From Ptiloglossa arizonensis (taxonomy: Eukaryota; Arthropoda; Insecta; Hymenoptera; Colletidae), in NCBI RefSeq assembly GCF_051014685.1, contig NC_135053.1, forward strand, positions 1,860,001 through 1,924,000: a stretch of DNA of 64,000 nt, given 5' to 3'. Within the stretch, counting starts at the first letter, position 1; each line of letters opens with the position of its first letter. This document shows positions 24,501 to 35,042 of the stretch, one piece after another. Made by a program: the position numbers and the translations under genes. The notes beneath the pieces are model-generated. The model was not told the origin of the DNA and searched no databases. It was given only the letters and a program-made list of their open reading frames with translations.

Positions 24501-26411
24501 CTTGTATTTTTTTGAATAGTAGATACATCTAGTTGTGTATTATTTAAATCATTAGATCTATCCTTTTTAATTGATAATTTTGGTATCACAAAATTTGTAT
24601 TGGGCAGAAATGTCTTTTCATTAGAACTTGTACTATTAATTAAGCTACTAGACTTTTGTAAATGATGTGCTGTTAAATCTGCTAAAGACTTGAATGGTGG
24701 TGTATTTGAATTAATTTGAAATTCCTTCATAGTCTTTAATGATGTTGATTTAACGTGATTAGTCATTAATTCAGATAAAGAGGAAAACGTCGTAGTAGAA
24801 TCATCAAGAGTTAAATTCTTCATACTTTCTAAATTTTCTACGATAGGTACATTCAAATTGATGTTTTCAATAGTATTCTGTTTTTTAAATGATAATTTAG
24901 GTATAATAAACGAACTAAATTGAGGTTTAACAGATGCAGCATCTTACCTTACCGATGGATTTAAGCGCAGCACATGAAAACAAAAAATTGTAGTTCAGGA
25001 AATAATTAAGTATTAACACATAAAATATTATACTCTTAGAAAAGTTATAATCACTTGTCATTTAAGAAATATATGCATTTTTTTTAGATTTCATACTTTT
25101 ACTTTATATCTTAGATGCTCAAATAATACAAGTGAATAATATACCTGGATTATGTTCTGCATTATCCTTGTTAATCACCAATGATCCTAAAAATATGATT
25201 ATACAATGTAATGCTTTAATCATGAAGATAGTAAAAATAGATGTACAATTTACAAACCAGTAACATTTTTTGGAGAAGATTCTTTCAAAAGCAAATCAAG
25301 GGCTACTTCTGCATTAAAATTTGATTGAATAATTTTCTTCTTTATTTCAGGATCAGGTACAGTGTCTCCTAGAATGTTTTTAATAGATTCCATACATGAT
25401 ATAAGCTTGGCCTTTTCTAATTCTGTGAGTATTATATCTTCTTCCTTAGAAGGTGTTGTTGGTTCTACACCAGCCTCATTATCTTCTACTATATCTGGTT
25501 CCGTAATAAAAGATGCAATATTTTGTTGCTTACTTCGATCAAATAAGAATTGTTCCACTGTAAATGAAATTGTTAAAATGTTTGAATAAGTTCACATATA
25601 TAAACTATATAGAGTATCTCCAGATTCTTCCCCAAATCATAATTAAACTGTGTTATGTTTCATAAATAGACGTGAGGCAAAAATTTTATATTAAAGTAGA
25701 TCCTAAAATGCTTTGTGAAAGATTTATAACAAAACTATGAAATGTAAATAAAACGATAACAAACTTGTTCTTATAGTTAATACAGTAGAAGGTTAGAATA
25801 AGTCAACAGAAATTAACTGTACTAGTAGCATTTATAAAGAAACAAAACCAATACCAAATTCTTATAGTAATAAAATTAATTTTTCAACAATATCAGTTTT
25901 ATGATAGTTTTCAACAAAGGCAGAAATAATTAATTCTTTCTAAAAATCTTGAGTATTAAATAAAGTACACATAAAAACATAAAATAAATATTGTTTACCT
26001 ATTTTTATCTTGTGCCACGGTAACAATAAGGACAAGTCTATATCATTTCATTTATATTTTGTTTTTGGTATAACATTTTAATGAAGCATTTATGACTGTA
26101 CATTTATGTAACGTCTTTTTGTTACTCTTACTTAAAGAACATATTAGTACCATTTGAGTAAAAAACCATGTAACAACCTGTACATTAACCAAAACCTACC
26201 ACCAGGAGATACACAGTAGTCATCTTCTACAGAATGTCCATATACATCATCATAACCTTCATACTCTGTAAAAAATATATTATGCCAAAAAAATGGACAA
26301 ACAATATGTTAAAAATTTATAAAGGTTTCAAGTAATTAATTTTTCATAAAAATATATGTATCACGTACCTTCTGAGTAATTCATAGACCGTACGTCTCGA
26401 TGACGGGACAT
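21554..26411 (-). CDS. HBS1: HBS1, ribosome-rescue translational GTPase (full-length isoform)
   Basis: Nine exons join to 697 residues: 26369-26411, 26200-26265, 25258-25557, 25145-25186, 22985-23540, 22673-22902, 22412-22607, 22130-22335 and 21554-22008. The N-terminus [14 protein letters not shown]...[14 protein letters not shown] and the helical HBS1_N domain (about residues 80-140) are diagnostic. After a linker comes an EF1A-type GTPase: G1 GHVDAGKST near 283, switch RERGITMD at 336, G3 DAPGHKDF with catalytic His364, and G4 NKLD at 422-425. Two beta-barrels follow. Known role: with Pelota/Dom34 it splits ribosomes stalled in no-go and non-stop decay. The 42-nt exon 25145-25186 is in phase 1 at both ends, so it may be a cassette. 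The gene contains a second, alternative terminal exon, listed separately. CNDP2 lies head-to-head 2.4 kb away. Confidence 0.95.
23954..26411 (-). CDS. HBS1: SKI7-like short isoform of HBS1 (alternative last exon 23954-24942)
   Basis: Exons 26369-26411, 26200-26265, 25258-25557 and 25145-25186 are shared with HBS1. They can instead join to a 989-nt terminal exon at 23954-24942 that ends in its own TAA, giving 479 residues without a GTPase. The acceptor GGTAAG/AT gives phase 1, the same phase as the HBS1 acceptor at 23540, so the choice is mutually exclusive and in frame. The alternative exon has one continuous frame of 328 codons. Two short modules each occur twice: F-[IV]-IPKLS-[FI]-KK, and F-x-SL-x-x-L-x-x-x-H (SLSELMTNH and SLADLTAHH). 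The end reads [16 protein letters not shown]. Known: human HBS1L makes such a short form (HBS1L3) that bridges the cytoplasmic exosome and the SKI complex. That this insect exon does the same is inference. The acceptor has a poor pyrimidine tract, and two GTAAG copies sit side by side, so the exact border is uncertain. Confidence 0.75.
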
Positions 26412-27306
26412 TTTTTAAATTGATGTAAAACCTCGCAAGAAAAAAATAGGCTTTTTCTTTTATTTTCTTGTTATTTACAATTTCCCATGTTACAAGCAGA
26501 ACAGATCAAGATAAATTTCGACACATATTGGCATTGGTCAAGTCCAATCGATTGAGTCTGGAATTATCAAGTATCTTGCGTGTATAGTTTTTCTTGCTCT
26601 CTTAAAATAATTTATTTTTGCTCACTTCGCAAATAATGTAACATGATTGGTCATATGCATGTCTCATCAATGATTGGGTAATTTTCGTTAGTATTATTGT
26701 TACCTGAGGCCCTGTACTCTTTACTACTAATTATCACTTACTAAATTAAATGTAAATAATAATCAACTAAATGTATTTAAAGTAAGGTTATACATAACTA
26801 TAATTATTGCGTACATTTTGTATTTTATATGTAGTACTTTGTCAAATATAGATACGTGTTATGTTCCATAAAACGATAGATTTAGAAATAGTAGAACTTG
26901 TCACGCGATTAAAATTTCATTGGTTAGTTATGTCGACACGACTTTCTAACTAGGGAAATGTGAAGCGGTTTTGAAAGTGTCGTATCTACATAATACATGC
27001 AGATTGTTCAGGAACGTTGCACAAGAGTCCTTTGCTAGAAGAAACTCGCTCATGTGTCCTCATCCTTCTTTTACTGCATGCGCGTTTATGGTGCATAAAT
27101 GCTGTCAGTCATCCGTATCAAATTGTCAATGACTATCGAAACGATTTGACTTTCTCAGAAAAAATTAGATGATATTTATATTTTCCAGATGTAGCCGAGT
27201 CTTTAAAAAACATATGCAAATAGACCTAGCATCATTCTCAAAAATTGTATTATTTGTGCTGACTCTAACGAAAATTTACGTGACTTCAGACAATTCATGA
27301 CACGTA
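26412..27306. promoter_or_regulatory. HBS1 5' flank
   Basis: This lies immediately upstream of the HBS1 start codon on the minus strand and presumably contains its promoter and 5' UTR. Composition becomes mixed around 26880-27130. No coding frame is visible, and no core promoter element can be fixed with confidence. Confidence 0.35.
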
Positions 27307-28489
27307 CAGTGAGTTAAAATTGTACACCATATGTCCGAAGCAATATGTCATTTGATAAAAATGTTTAGGGATAATTTGGAAAAACAAATGTGTTAAGAAT
27401 GCAATATCAATATATCTATATTTATTATGTAGTAATATAAAAACAAATAAACTCTTTTATATAAAAAAAAAACAAGGTAAGTAGAATTCAGTTTGGAAAA
27501 CGTCTCACAGCTAAAATTATACATTGAAAGTATTTAACATTGTATACTATAACTATATTATACATTGAAAAGTTATTTAACTAGATGCTGAATTAAGATT
27601 TCAGTATTATTTTAGATGCCCTCGATTACGCTTTGCCTTACATAATCTATTTGGTATTGATCTTACTAATTGTTCACTAAAAACGGGTTCAATTTACTCC
27701 ATTACTCTATTTGTCCTCTCTTTAAATCATTATATTTATTTATTTTTAATGATATATTTTCGGATTCTAATTTCCAATTCCTTCCAGATGTGTTCTATTA
27801 TGTTCAAATCAGATGATTGTCGGGGTGTATTTATTACTTTGGAACAATTATAAAATAATCGCATCCTAATTATATGTGACGTGCATTTAGAATCGTTGTT
27901 GCTATAAAATTTAAAGCAATTTACAATTTTTTTTAAATATATTTCAATTTTGTTAGTAAGTTTAGCGACATTAATCTTGGGATTTTTTTAACTTTTCGTT
28001 TTATCCACCTTTCATAATATGCGTTCAACTTCTTGTTCGAAGTTTTTCTTAGTTTATTAATTATTTTATCTTCATTTTGGTATCGTTTTGATATACTAGA
28101 CAGTACTAAGCTTCTATTAATAATTTTCATAATTTCATGATAACTTTTACCATCATTAAAATTCTTAATAATAATTAATCGTTCTTCTATTGTAGTTTGT
28201 TTCATCTGTAATATGGTTTTATTTTAATTTCAATGTTACATTTCATGACGACTCAGTTGCTTGTCAAAGAACTGAAGAAGTAAACTTTTACATATTTCGT
28301 GATTGTCATTTGTTTTGGGGGTTCTCTGTGATCATGGTGGTCAGATTTTCTTCCCTAAATCGTTGACTGAGAAGAGTAGGAAAAGGTAGTTTGATAAAGC
28401 ATTGGAATCGTCATGCGATTCGTGACCTTCTATTTAAATATCCGCGATAAATAATAAGAATATTAACGGTGTACAATTTTATCCGAGAG
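27307..28489 (-). mobile_element. Degenerate Tc1-like DNA transposon
   Basis: The left end is TA followed by CAGTGAGTTAAAATTGTACA at 27307, the typical TA-CAGT start of Tc1-like elements. A matching inverted copy (GGTGTACAATTTTA, 28468-28481) marks the other end; its outermost bases have decayed, so 28489 is an estimate from the left-arm length. Inside, on the minus strand, lies a broken transposase gene (listed separately). The element spans about 1.2 kb, shorter than usual for an intact Tc1 with its gene (about 1.6 kb or more), so it is internally deleted and dead. Confidence 0.75.
27736..28205 (-). pseudogene. Tc1-like transposase remnant
   Basis: The 5' part at 28205-27933 encodes a helix-turn-helix start (MKQTTIEERLIIIKNF, then GKSYHEI...INRS) typical of Tc1-like DNA-binding domains. 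After a break in frame, 27833-27736 encodes TPRQSSDLNIIEHIWKELE and a stop, which matches the conserved end of the Tc1 DDE domain (SPDLNPIE-type motif). Only about 155 codons' worth of DNA separates start and stop, against about 340 in an intact enzyme, so the middle of the catalytic domain is missing. It is not functional. Confidence 0.8.
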
Positions 28490-28835
28490 ACGTTTTCTAA
28501 ATTGAATTATAGTAACTTTATCAGTTTCCATCCTTAGAAACGTTCATTTGTTTCTACATTGGTACATAATAAATACAGATATATTGGTCTTAAATACCTA
28601 TCACATTCGTTTTTCCAAATCATCAATTTATTTCACTCCTTGTTATATTTAAAATACATGTTATCATATCTCGATAAATTCGAAGTTTTCGGAAAGACAC
28701 GCCCATAAAACGATAAGAGTCAGTAATTACGTGTACATATGTATCTATAGGGAGTATTTAAAGGCTGTAAATTGAATTTTGAAATTAATTAAAAATTCTT
28801 CGTTAAAGACTGGTTCTACGTAATAAGAAAACAGA

Positions 28836-30608
28836 ATGGCTTCTGAAGTTCCATCACTTTTGAAAAATTTATTTAGGTATTTCAACAAATATTTAGTTAC
28901 TTTGTGTATACAAAAATTAATGCGCTTATAATAATTCATTTACATAGACTTAATATTAAAATTAATCATTCACTTTTTAGCTACATTGACAAGCATAAGA
29001 CAGATTATATAAATAACTTGCAAGAGGTAGTGGCTATAAAATCTGTTTCAGCATGGCCTGATCATAGGAATGAAATAATTAAAATGATGAATTGGGTAGA
29101 AATTAAATTGAAGGATCTTGGTGCTACTACAGAATTAGTAGATATAGGAAAACAAACACTTCCAGACAAAACTGAAATTTCCCTACCTCCTGTTTTATTA
29201 GGAATTCTTGGATCTAATCCACAGAAAAAGACTGTTCTTTTATATGGGCATTTAGATGTTCAACCTGCATTAAAAGAAGATGGTTGGGACACAGAACCAT
29301 TTACTCTTATTGAAAAAGATGGAAAATTATTTGGACGTGGAAGTACAGATGATAAAGGTCCTGTGCTTTGTTGGATACATGCACTGCAAGCTTACAAAGC
29401 TATTGGAGTTGATGTTCCAGTTAATCTTAAAGTAATTAGAATTGTTATACAAATTTATAATTATCTCTTTTTAGTTATTTTTAATTAATCATTTTTCGAT
29501 TAGTTTGTTTTTGAAGGTATGGAAGAAAGTGGTAGTGAAGGTTTAGATGATCTACTTTGGGAACGTAAAGATACATTTATGCAAGGTGTTGATTATGTAT
29601 GTATATCTGATAATTATTGGTTGGGTACTACAAAGCCATGTATTACATATGGCTTAAGGGGTATTTGTTACTTTCAAATTGAAGTAACTTGTGCTGCAAA
29701 AGATCTACACAGTGGTACATTTGGTGGAACTGTGCATGAAGCAATGGCAGACTTGATTTATTTGTTAGATACATTGGTTGACATTAACGGAAAAATTTTA
29801 ATAGATGATATTTATGAGAATGTTGCTGAAGTTACAAAAGAAGAATTGAAATCCTATAAAACAATAGAATTTGATGTAGCTGAATTTAAGAAGTCTGTTG
29901 GAACTAATAAATTGGCTCATAATGAAGATAAAGTGTGTATTTATAATTTGATAAATTGACACTAAATTTTAAGTATGTTATATGTATGTATTAATAGCCT
30001 TCATTATTTTGTTAGATTCAATTGTTAATGCATCGATGGAGACAACCCAGTTTGTCAATTCATGGTATAGAGGGTGCATTTAGTGAACCAGGTGCAAAAA
30101 CCGTTATTCCAAGAAAAGTAATTGGCAAGTTTTCGATTAGAATAGTGCCAAACATGACTACTGATGAAACTGTTGACAAAGTAACAACATACTTAAAGAA
30201 GAAATGGGCCATCAGAGGTAGTCCAAATATAATGAATGTTAGTATGGTTCATGGTGGAAAACCCTGGTCTGAAAATCCTGATCATCCACATTATATGGCA
30301 GCTCGAAAAGCAACCAAGCATGTTTATAAAGTAGAGCCAGACTTATCACGTGAAGGTGGTTCAATTCCAGTTACTTTGACATTCCAACAAGTAACTGGTA
30401 AAAATGTATTACTTTTACCAGTTGGTGCTGGTGATGATGGAGCACATTCTCAAAATGAAAAGTTAAACGTTCGAAACTACATTGAGGGGGTAAGTGTTTT
30501 TGTATAAACAGTGTTATAACTGATTTATTAGCATTCAATTATTGTTCATTACTTTTGTTTTAGACTAAATTACTTGGAGCTTATTTATACGAAGTTTCTC
30601 AACTTTAA
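28836..30608 (+). CDS. CNDP2: Cytosolic non-specific dipeptidase (CNDP2, M20 metallopeptidase)
   Basis: Five exons (28836-28876, 28981-29431, 29504-29932, 30016-30489 and 30564-30608) join to 479 residues, against 475 in human CNDP2. The dizinc site is intact: His104 in YGHLDVQP, Asp137 in RGSTDDKGP, the Glu171-Glu172 pair in GMEESGSEG, and a late His in the [10 protein letters not shown] segment. [33 protein letters not shown] and LMHRWR are near-diagnostic of the family. Known role: hydrolysis of dipeptides such as Cys-Gly in glutathione turnover, in the cytosol with Mn or Zn. Exon 1 supplies only 13 residues and two bases; an ATG-like start upstream of exon 2 would give a wrong N-terminus. 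AATAAA lies at 30742-30747. The gene converges on the fucosidase with 249 bp between stop codons. Confidence 0.96.
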
Positions 30609-30857
30609 TATCAATGCATATTGAGAACACATAACTAAGACAAAAATATGAAAGTATTATAAGAAACTACTTTTTTCTATATATGATATACAATTATAAG
30701 TTACTACTACTGCAACAATTATAATGCTAAAGGGAACAGATAATAAATATGATATTTTATAGTCTAAATTAGTGTTTTTATTGTAATTGGTACAAAATGT
30801 GATTACATAACAAAAAGGTATTTTAAAAATCATTACTTTTGTAGTAAAAAATATACT

Positions 30858-32832
30858 TTACTTCTGTTTTATTCTTAATACCCAAGCTGGTTGTCCTTTG
30901 TGAAATTTTGCTGGTAAAAATACTATTGTTATTTTTTCATCTTGTTTCCACTAAAATTTAACATTTTATATTAATTATGAACCATATTATTTGTAGGAAT
31001 CTTACATTCAAAATTTATGTGACATACATCAATTGATTGTGCAAATCCAAGCATGTGAATCTCTGCATTAATAGACACTTTAAGTGATTTTAAGTATAAT
31101 ATGCCATTCTCTGGCCAACTAAGAATTAGTGCATAAATATGTTTTTCGTTTTTTTTTTGTGTATACCAAACATTGTGAGCTGAAGTATCATTTTGCACAA
31201 TCCAAGGTTTAGTATTATAAATAGCTTCTCCATTTATTGCCAACCAATCACCTATTAAACAATTATTTTTTTATAGTAGTTTTTCGAATTACATTTAAAT
31301 AAGTAAAAAATTCTACTACAATATTTTTTTTTACGAATAAAATGAAAATATTAATTTTGATTCTTTAAATATAAGAAATTTATATGAAGTAATAAACAGA
31401 CCAATTCCACGCAGTCTCTCTTCAAATATTGGAGAAATAATACCATCTTTTGTTGGCCCAACATTCATTAATAAATTTCCTCCACAACTTACTGTAGTCA
31501 CTAACTCTTTTATCAATTCTGGTAAAGTAAAATATTCTGACAAAACAGCATTTCTACGAAATCCCCAGGATTTTCTATCAATAGTCATACAATTTTCCCA
31601 TTTATGTATTTGAAGTATTCCTAATAGTTTTATGTTAAAAGTAGAATAATAAAATGAAAGTACATTATAAGTTATAGAAAAATTATATATCTTGATAATA
31701 ACATTAATATGAAATTGCAACATTTACCTGGGTTATAACGATCAGTACATGTATAAAAATCGCCATGATGACATGATATATTTTGACCCCATCTATCATT
31801 AACAACAACTGTATCCTTTACAGGACTTTCATTGTATAACCAAGATAAAAATTCTTTTGATTTCCAGTATATATCTGGAGCTTCCCAATCACCATCAGAC
31901 CATACAATTTCTGGTTTATATTTTGTTATTAACTCATGTAATTCAGGGATTATCTTTTCATTAACAAAAGTTTTTGTTGTAAAATTATTTTGTTTATCAA
32001 ACAAGTAACGAGGATTATACCATTCGTACAAAGAATGATACAGACCAAATTTCAAATTAGTTGAATTTCTTATTGCCATTGCCAATTCACCTGGTTTTAA
32101 AAATGTAATCATTAGTAGTTATATGAAAATATTTTATATATTTACAATAGTAGAAATAAGAATTAAATATGACTGGTACCTATAAGATCTCTTTGTGGGC
32201 CTACATCCATGGAGTTCCAACTGAAGGAATATTTTGAAGGCCATAGTGTATATCCTTCATGATGTTTACTTGTGAATACAATGTACTTTGCACCTGAAGC
32301 CTGAAATAATTCACTCCATTGGGTAGCATTGAAAAATTCAGCAGTGAACTCTGGGGCAAAATCTTGATATGTAAAACGTGATGAATATCTTTGTTTCATA
32401 AAATCATGGTACTTGGTACTATATGTTTCCTCTAGAAGTTATAAATTAAGATTACTCTTTTCGACAATATGAAAAATTATATTATCTTTTCAAAAAAAAA
32501 GTTTTTACCATAAATATATCTAAAACAAATTACTAATTAATAATAAAGAAAGAAAATAAATAACCTTGCCAATTATACCAAAACCATTCTCCACCAAAAC
32601 TGGGAACACTGAAGACTCCCCAATGAATAAAAATGCCAAACTTTGCATCATCGTACCAATTTGGAAGTGGTCGACTGTCCAAACTGTCCCATGACGGTAA
32701 ATATTTAATTATCTTTGCTTTTTGAGTTTGAAATATTTCCTCATATTTTTCATTTGTTATTAAGACATTCTGATATTTTAATGATGCACACAATATGCAA
32801 GAACTCAGTAGAATATAAATGTCTAGAATCAT
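30858..32832 (-). CDS. Alpha-L-fucosidase (GH29), secreted or lysosomal
   Basis: Six exons (32565-32832, 32180-32431, 31728-32090, 31402-31620, 31028-31251 and 30858-30950) join to 472 residues. The start at 32832 gives a clear signal peptide ([17 protein letters not shown]). Family marks follow: [42 protein letters not shown], the nucleophile motif [11 protein letters not shown] (Asp239 by position), and [33 protein letters not shown]-terminal beta domain ends in WVLRIKQK. Known role: removal of alpha-linked fucose from glycoproteins in lysosomes; insects also secrete such enzymes. The donor of exon 4 is GTCTGT, and exon 5 must end at GTATGT (31027), not at the nearby GTAAGA, to stay in frame. 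An AG at about 32853-32854 just upstream of the ATG may be the acceptor of a 5' UTR exon. Confidence 0.95.
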
Positions 32833-32997
32833 TATGTACTTAGTATTCACTGAAAATAATTTGCACAAATAATTAATAACAATATCTGCACTTTATTATA
32901 TAAATTATGAAAATATTGCAGTGAATTTCGGTGGATTACCGGTTTCTATACTAATAATTTGTTCAATTTTACAATAAATTGTTGTCCTTAAATATAC

Positions 32998-33164
32998 TGT
33001 ACCTAAACCTGTTGTAGCAGTTGCTTTATCCTTTGTGTAGAAAGGTTTTAAAATTAATTCTATATGATTATATTTATTTAAAGTAACATTTAATGACATG
33101 TAATATTTTTCATGTTTATGAAAGGATAAACTAGAGGAAGATGAAGAAGATGTTAAAGACAATG
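32998..33164 (+). pseudogene. Duplicated fragment of UCHL3 (exon 3 end, intron 3, exon 4 start)
   Basis: These 167 bases match 34132-34303 of the UCHL3 gene nearly perfectly, apart from a 5-nt deletion at 33022 (ATATT is missing) and about two substitutions. The match includes the whole of intron 3, so it arose from DNA and not from mRNA. The copy begins in mid-exon 3 and ends in mid-exon 4. The deletion shifts the frame. It lies in the same orientation as UCHL3, about 1.1 kb upstream, between the fucosidase start and the UCHL3 start. The high identity in intron as well as exon sequence implies a recent event. Confidence 0.95.
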
Positions 33165-33749
33165 TATTTAATTTTGATCAAGTATACTTAATTTTAATGA
33201 ATTATCAATTACTACATGTGTGCCAGTACATAAAATAACATGATTATTTGTTTAAAATTATTTTTTATTTTATTTTTTTTTATTGTTTACATAAAACAAA
33301 CAAAATACTCAGTATTTTTGTAGTCATTTATAAAATTAAATAATTGTTATAAAAAAACAATCGATTAATAAAAATATTCATCAAATATCTTACTTGATAT
33401 AAATTTATTAAGACATTGTATAAAATATTTGAGAAAAAAAGCGGGGAATTATGTTATCAATTATCTTATCTAATTTAGAGAAATGATCTTCTTAACAGTA
33501 ACCAATAGTATTCAGTGTGTTAAAGAAGTAAGATTTCGGGAAGTTTGTCAGGTGTTATCAAATTCAAATAACAATTAATTTTTAAACATAAAAATCTTTT
33601 AATACGATAAATGTGGTGTTGTGAAGCATCATAATTTGTTACTTACAATTGTTTTGCAAAATACTCTTGAAGAGTATTTAGAGTAAACTCTAAATAAGTA
33701 AGTAAACCATTAAATTTGCCGACATTTTTGACAAATACAAAAGTTCATT
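33165..33749. promoter_or_regulatory. Promoter-side gap between fucosidase and UCHL3
   Basis: This is AT-rich sequence between two divergently transcribed genes, with a long T-rich run at about 33250-33290. It probably contains the UCHL3 promoter and 5' UTR. No specific core element is clear. Confidence 0.3.
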
Positions 33750-35042
33750 ATGTCTACTTGGATACCATTGGAATCAAATCCAGAGGTAAGGATTTATATC
33801 TACAAATTTAAAGTATACAAGTTTTCTTATAATGCTCAATAATTTTTATTCTTTGTTTTAGGTTATGACAAAGGTAAACTATGTTGATATAGCAATTCTT
33901 GACATTGGCCTTCAATTTTGTGATTCTTACAAGTCTCTTATGTGTTAATTATATGATATTTTTATACAAATAGAATAATTTTCTTCTGTCATAAAATAAA
34001 CTTATTAATAATTTTCTAGTTACCAAACTTAGTAATAAAATGTTTATTTTACAGTTCTTGCATAGAGTAGGTGTACCAAAAGAATGGTCCATCGTTGATG
34101 TCTATGGATTAGAACCTGATTTACTAGCACTTGTACCTAAACCTGTTGTAGCAGTTATATTGCTTTATCCTTTGTGTAGAAAGGTTTTAAAATTAATTTT
34201 ATATGATTATATTTATTTAAAGTAACATTTAATGATATGTAATATTTTTCATGTTTATGAAAGGATAAACTAGAGGAAGATGAAGAAGATGTTAAAGACA
34301 ATGATAAAAGTACTTCAGGTCCAAAAGATCCAGATGTTTACCATATGAAACAATATATTCATAATGCCTGTGGTACAATTGCATTAATCCATAGTATTGC
34401 AAATAATCTAGATACGTAAGTTTACAATCAGAAATCCAAAACTAAATTTATTTAGAGAAAATAACATAGATTAAGTTTCTCTGTTTTTGTAGAATAAATC
34501 TCCAAGATGGATTTCTAAAAACTTTTATAGATGAATCAAAAAATCTTTCTTTCACACAATGTGGTGAACTTTTAATGACTTCATCTGGAATCAATGATAC
34601 ACATAAAGAATTGGCACAAGAAGGACAAACGGAGGTATGATTCTTGTTTTTGCCACATAATTATGAAAATGTTATCAAACATATTCTCTAGGCACCAAGT
34701 TTGGATTTACCGGTGTACCATCATTTTGTAGCATTTGTACAAAAAAATGGAGTGTTGTACGAATTGGGTAAATATTTTTACATTAGTAATTCTAGCAAAT
34801 ATTATAATTGTATAATAAAGAGTATTAGAAGAACGTTATAATTCAATTTTAAAATATCTTAATATATTCAATTGACATTCCTAGATGGACGTAAGTCTGC
34901 ACCTATCAATCATGGTGCGACCTGTGAAGAAACACTATTAGAAGATGCTGCACGTGTTTGCAAAGAATATATGGCTCGTGATCCAGAAGAAGTGTGCTTT
35001 ACAGTTGTTGCCCTTAGTAACAGTGATGCAGAAGCATTGTAG
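33750..35042 (+). CDS. UCHL3: Ubiquitin C-terminal hydrolase UCHL3
   Basis: Seven exons (33750-33785, a 12-nt microexon 33862-33873, 34055-34183, 34264-34415, 34493-34634, 34692-34767 and 34885-35042) join to 234 residues, against 230 in human UCHL3. The catalytic triad of peptidase family C12 is present: Cys95 in [11 protein letters not shown], His168 in YHHFVAFV and Asp183 in [14 protein letters not shown]. The acidic crossover segment ([13 protein letters not shown]) and the ending [10 protein letters not shown] fit the family. Known role: cleaving small adducts from the C-terminus of ubiquitin and NEDD8 in the cytosol. Without the microexon (V-M-T-K) the helix-1 segment NPEVMTKFLHRVG would be broken. 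Intron 3 ends in a weak acceptor (TGAAAG). A polyadenylation signal lies at 35276-35281. Confidence 0.96.

Noticed and set aside
32905..33162. 85-codon minus-strand frame with a poly-Ser start
   Set aside because: It is the antisense of the duplicated UCHL3 fragment; the Ser run is the reverse of the acidic crossover codons.
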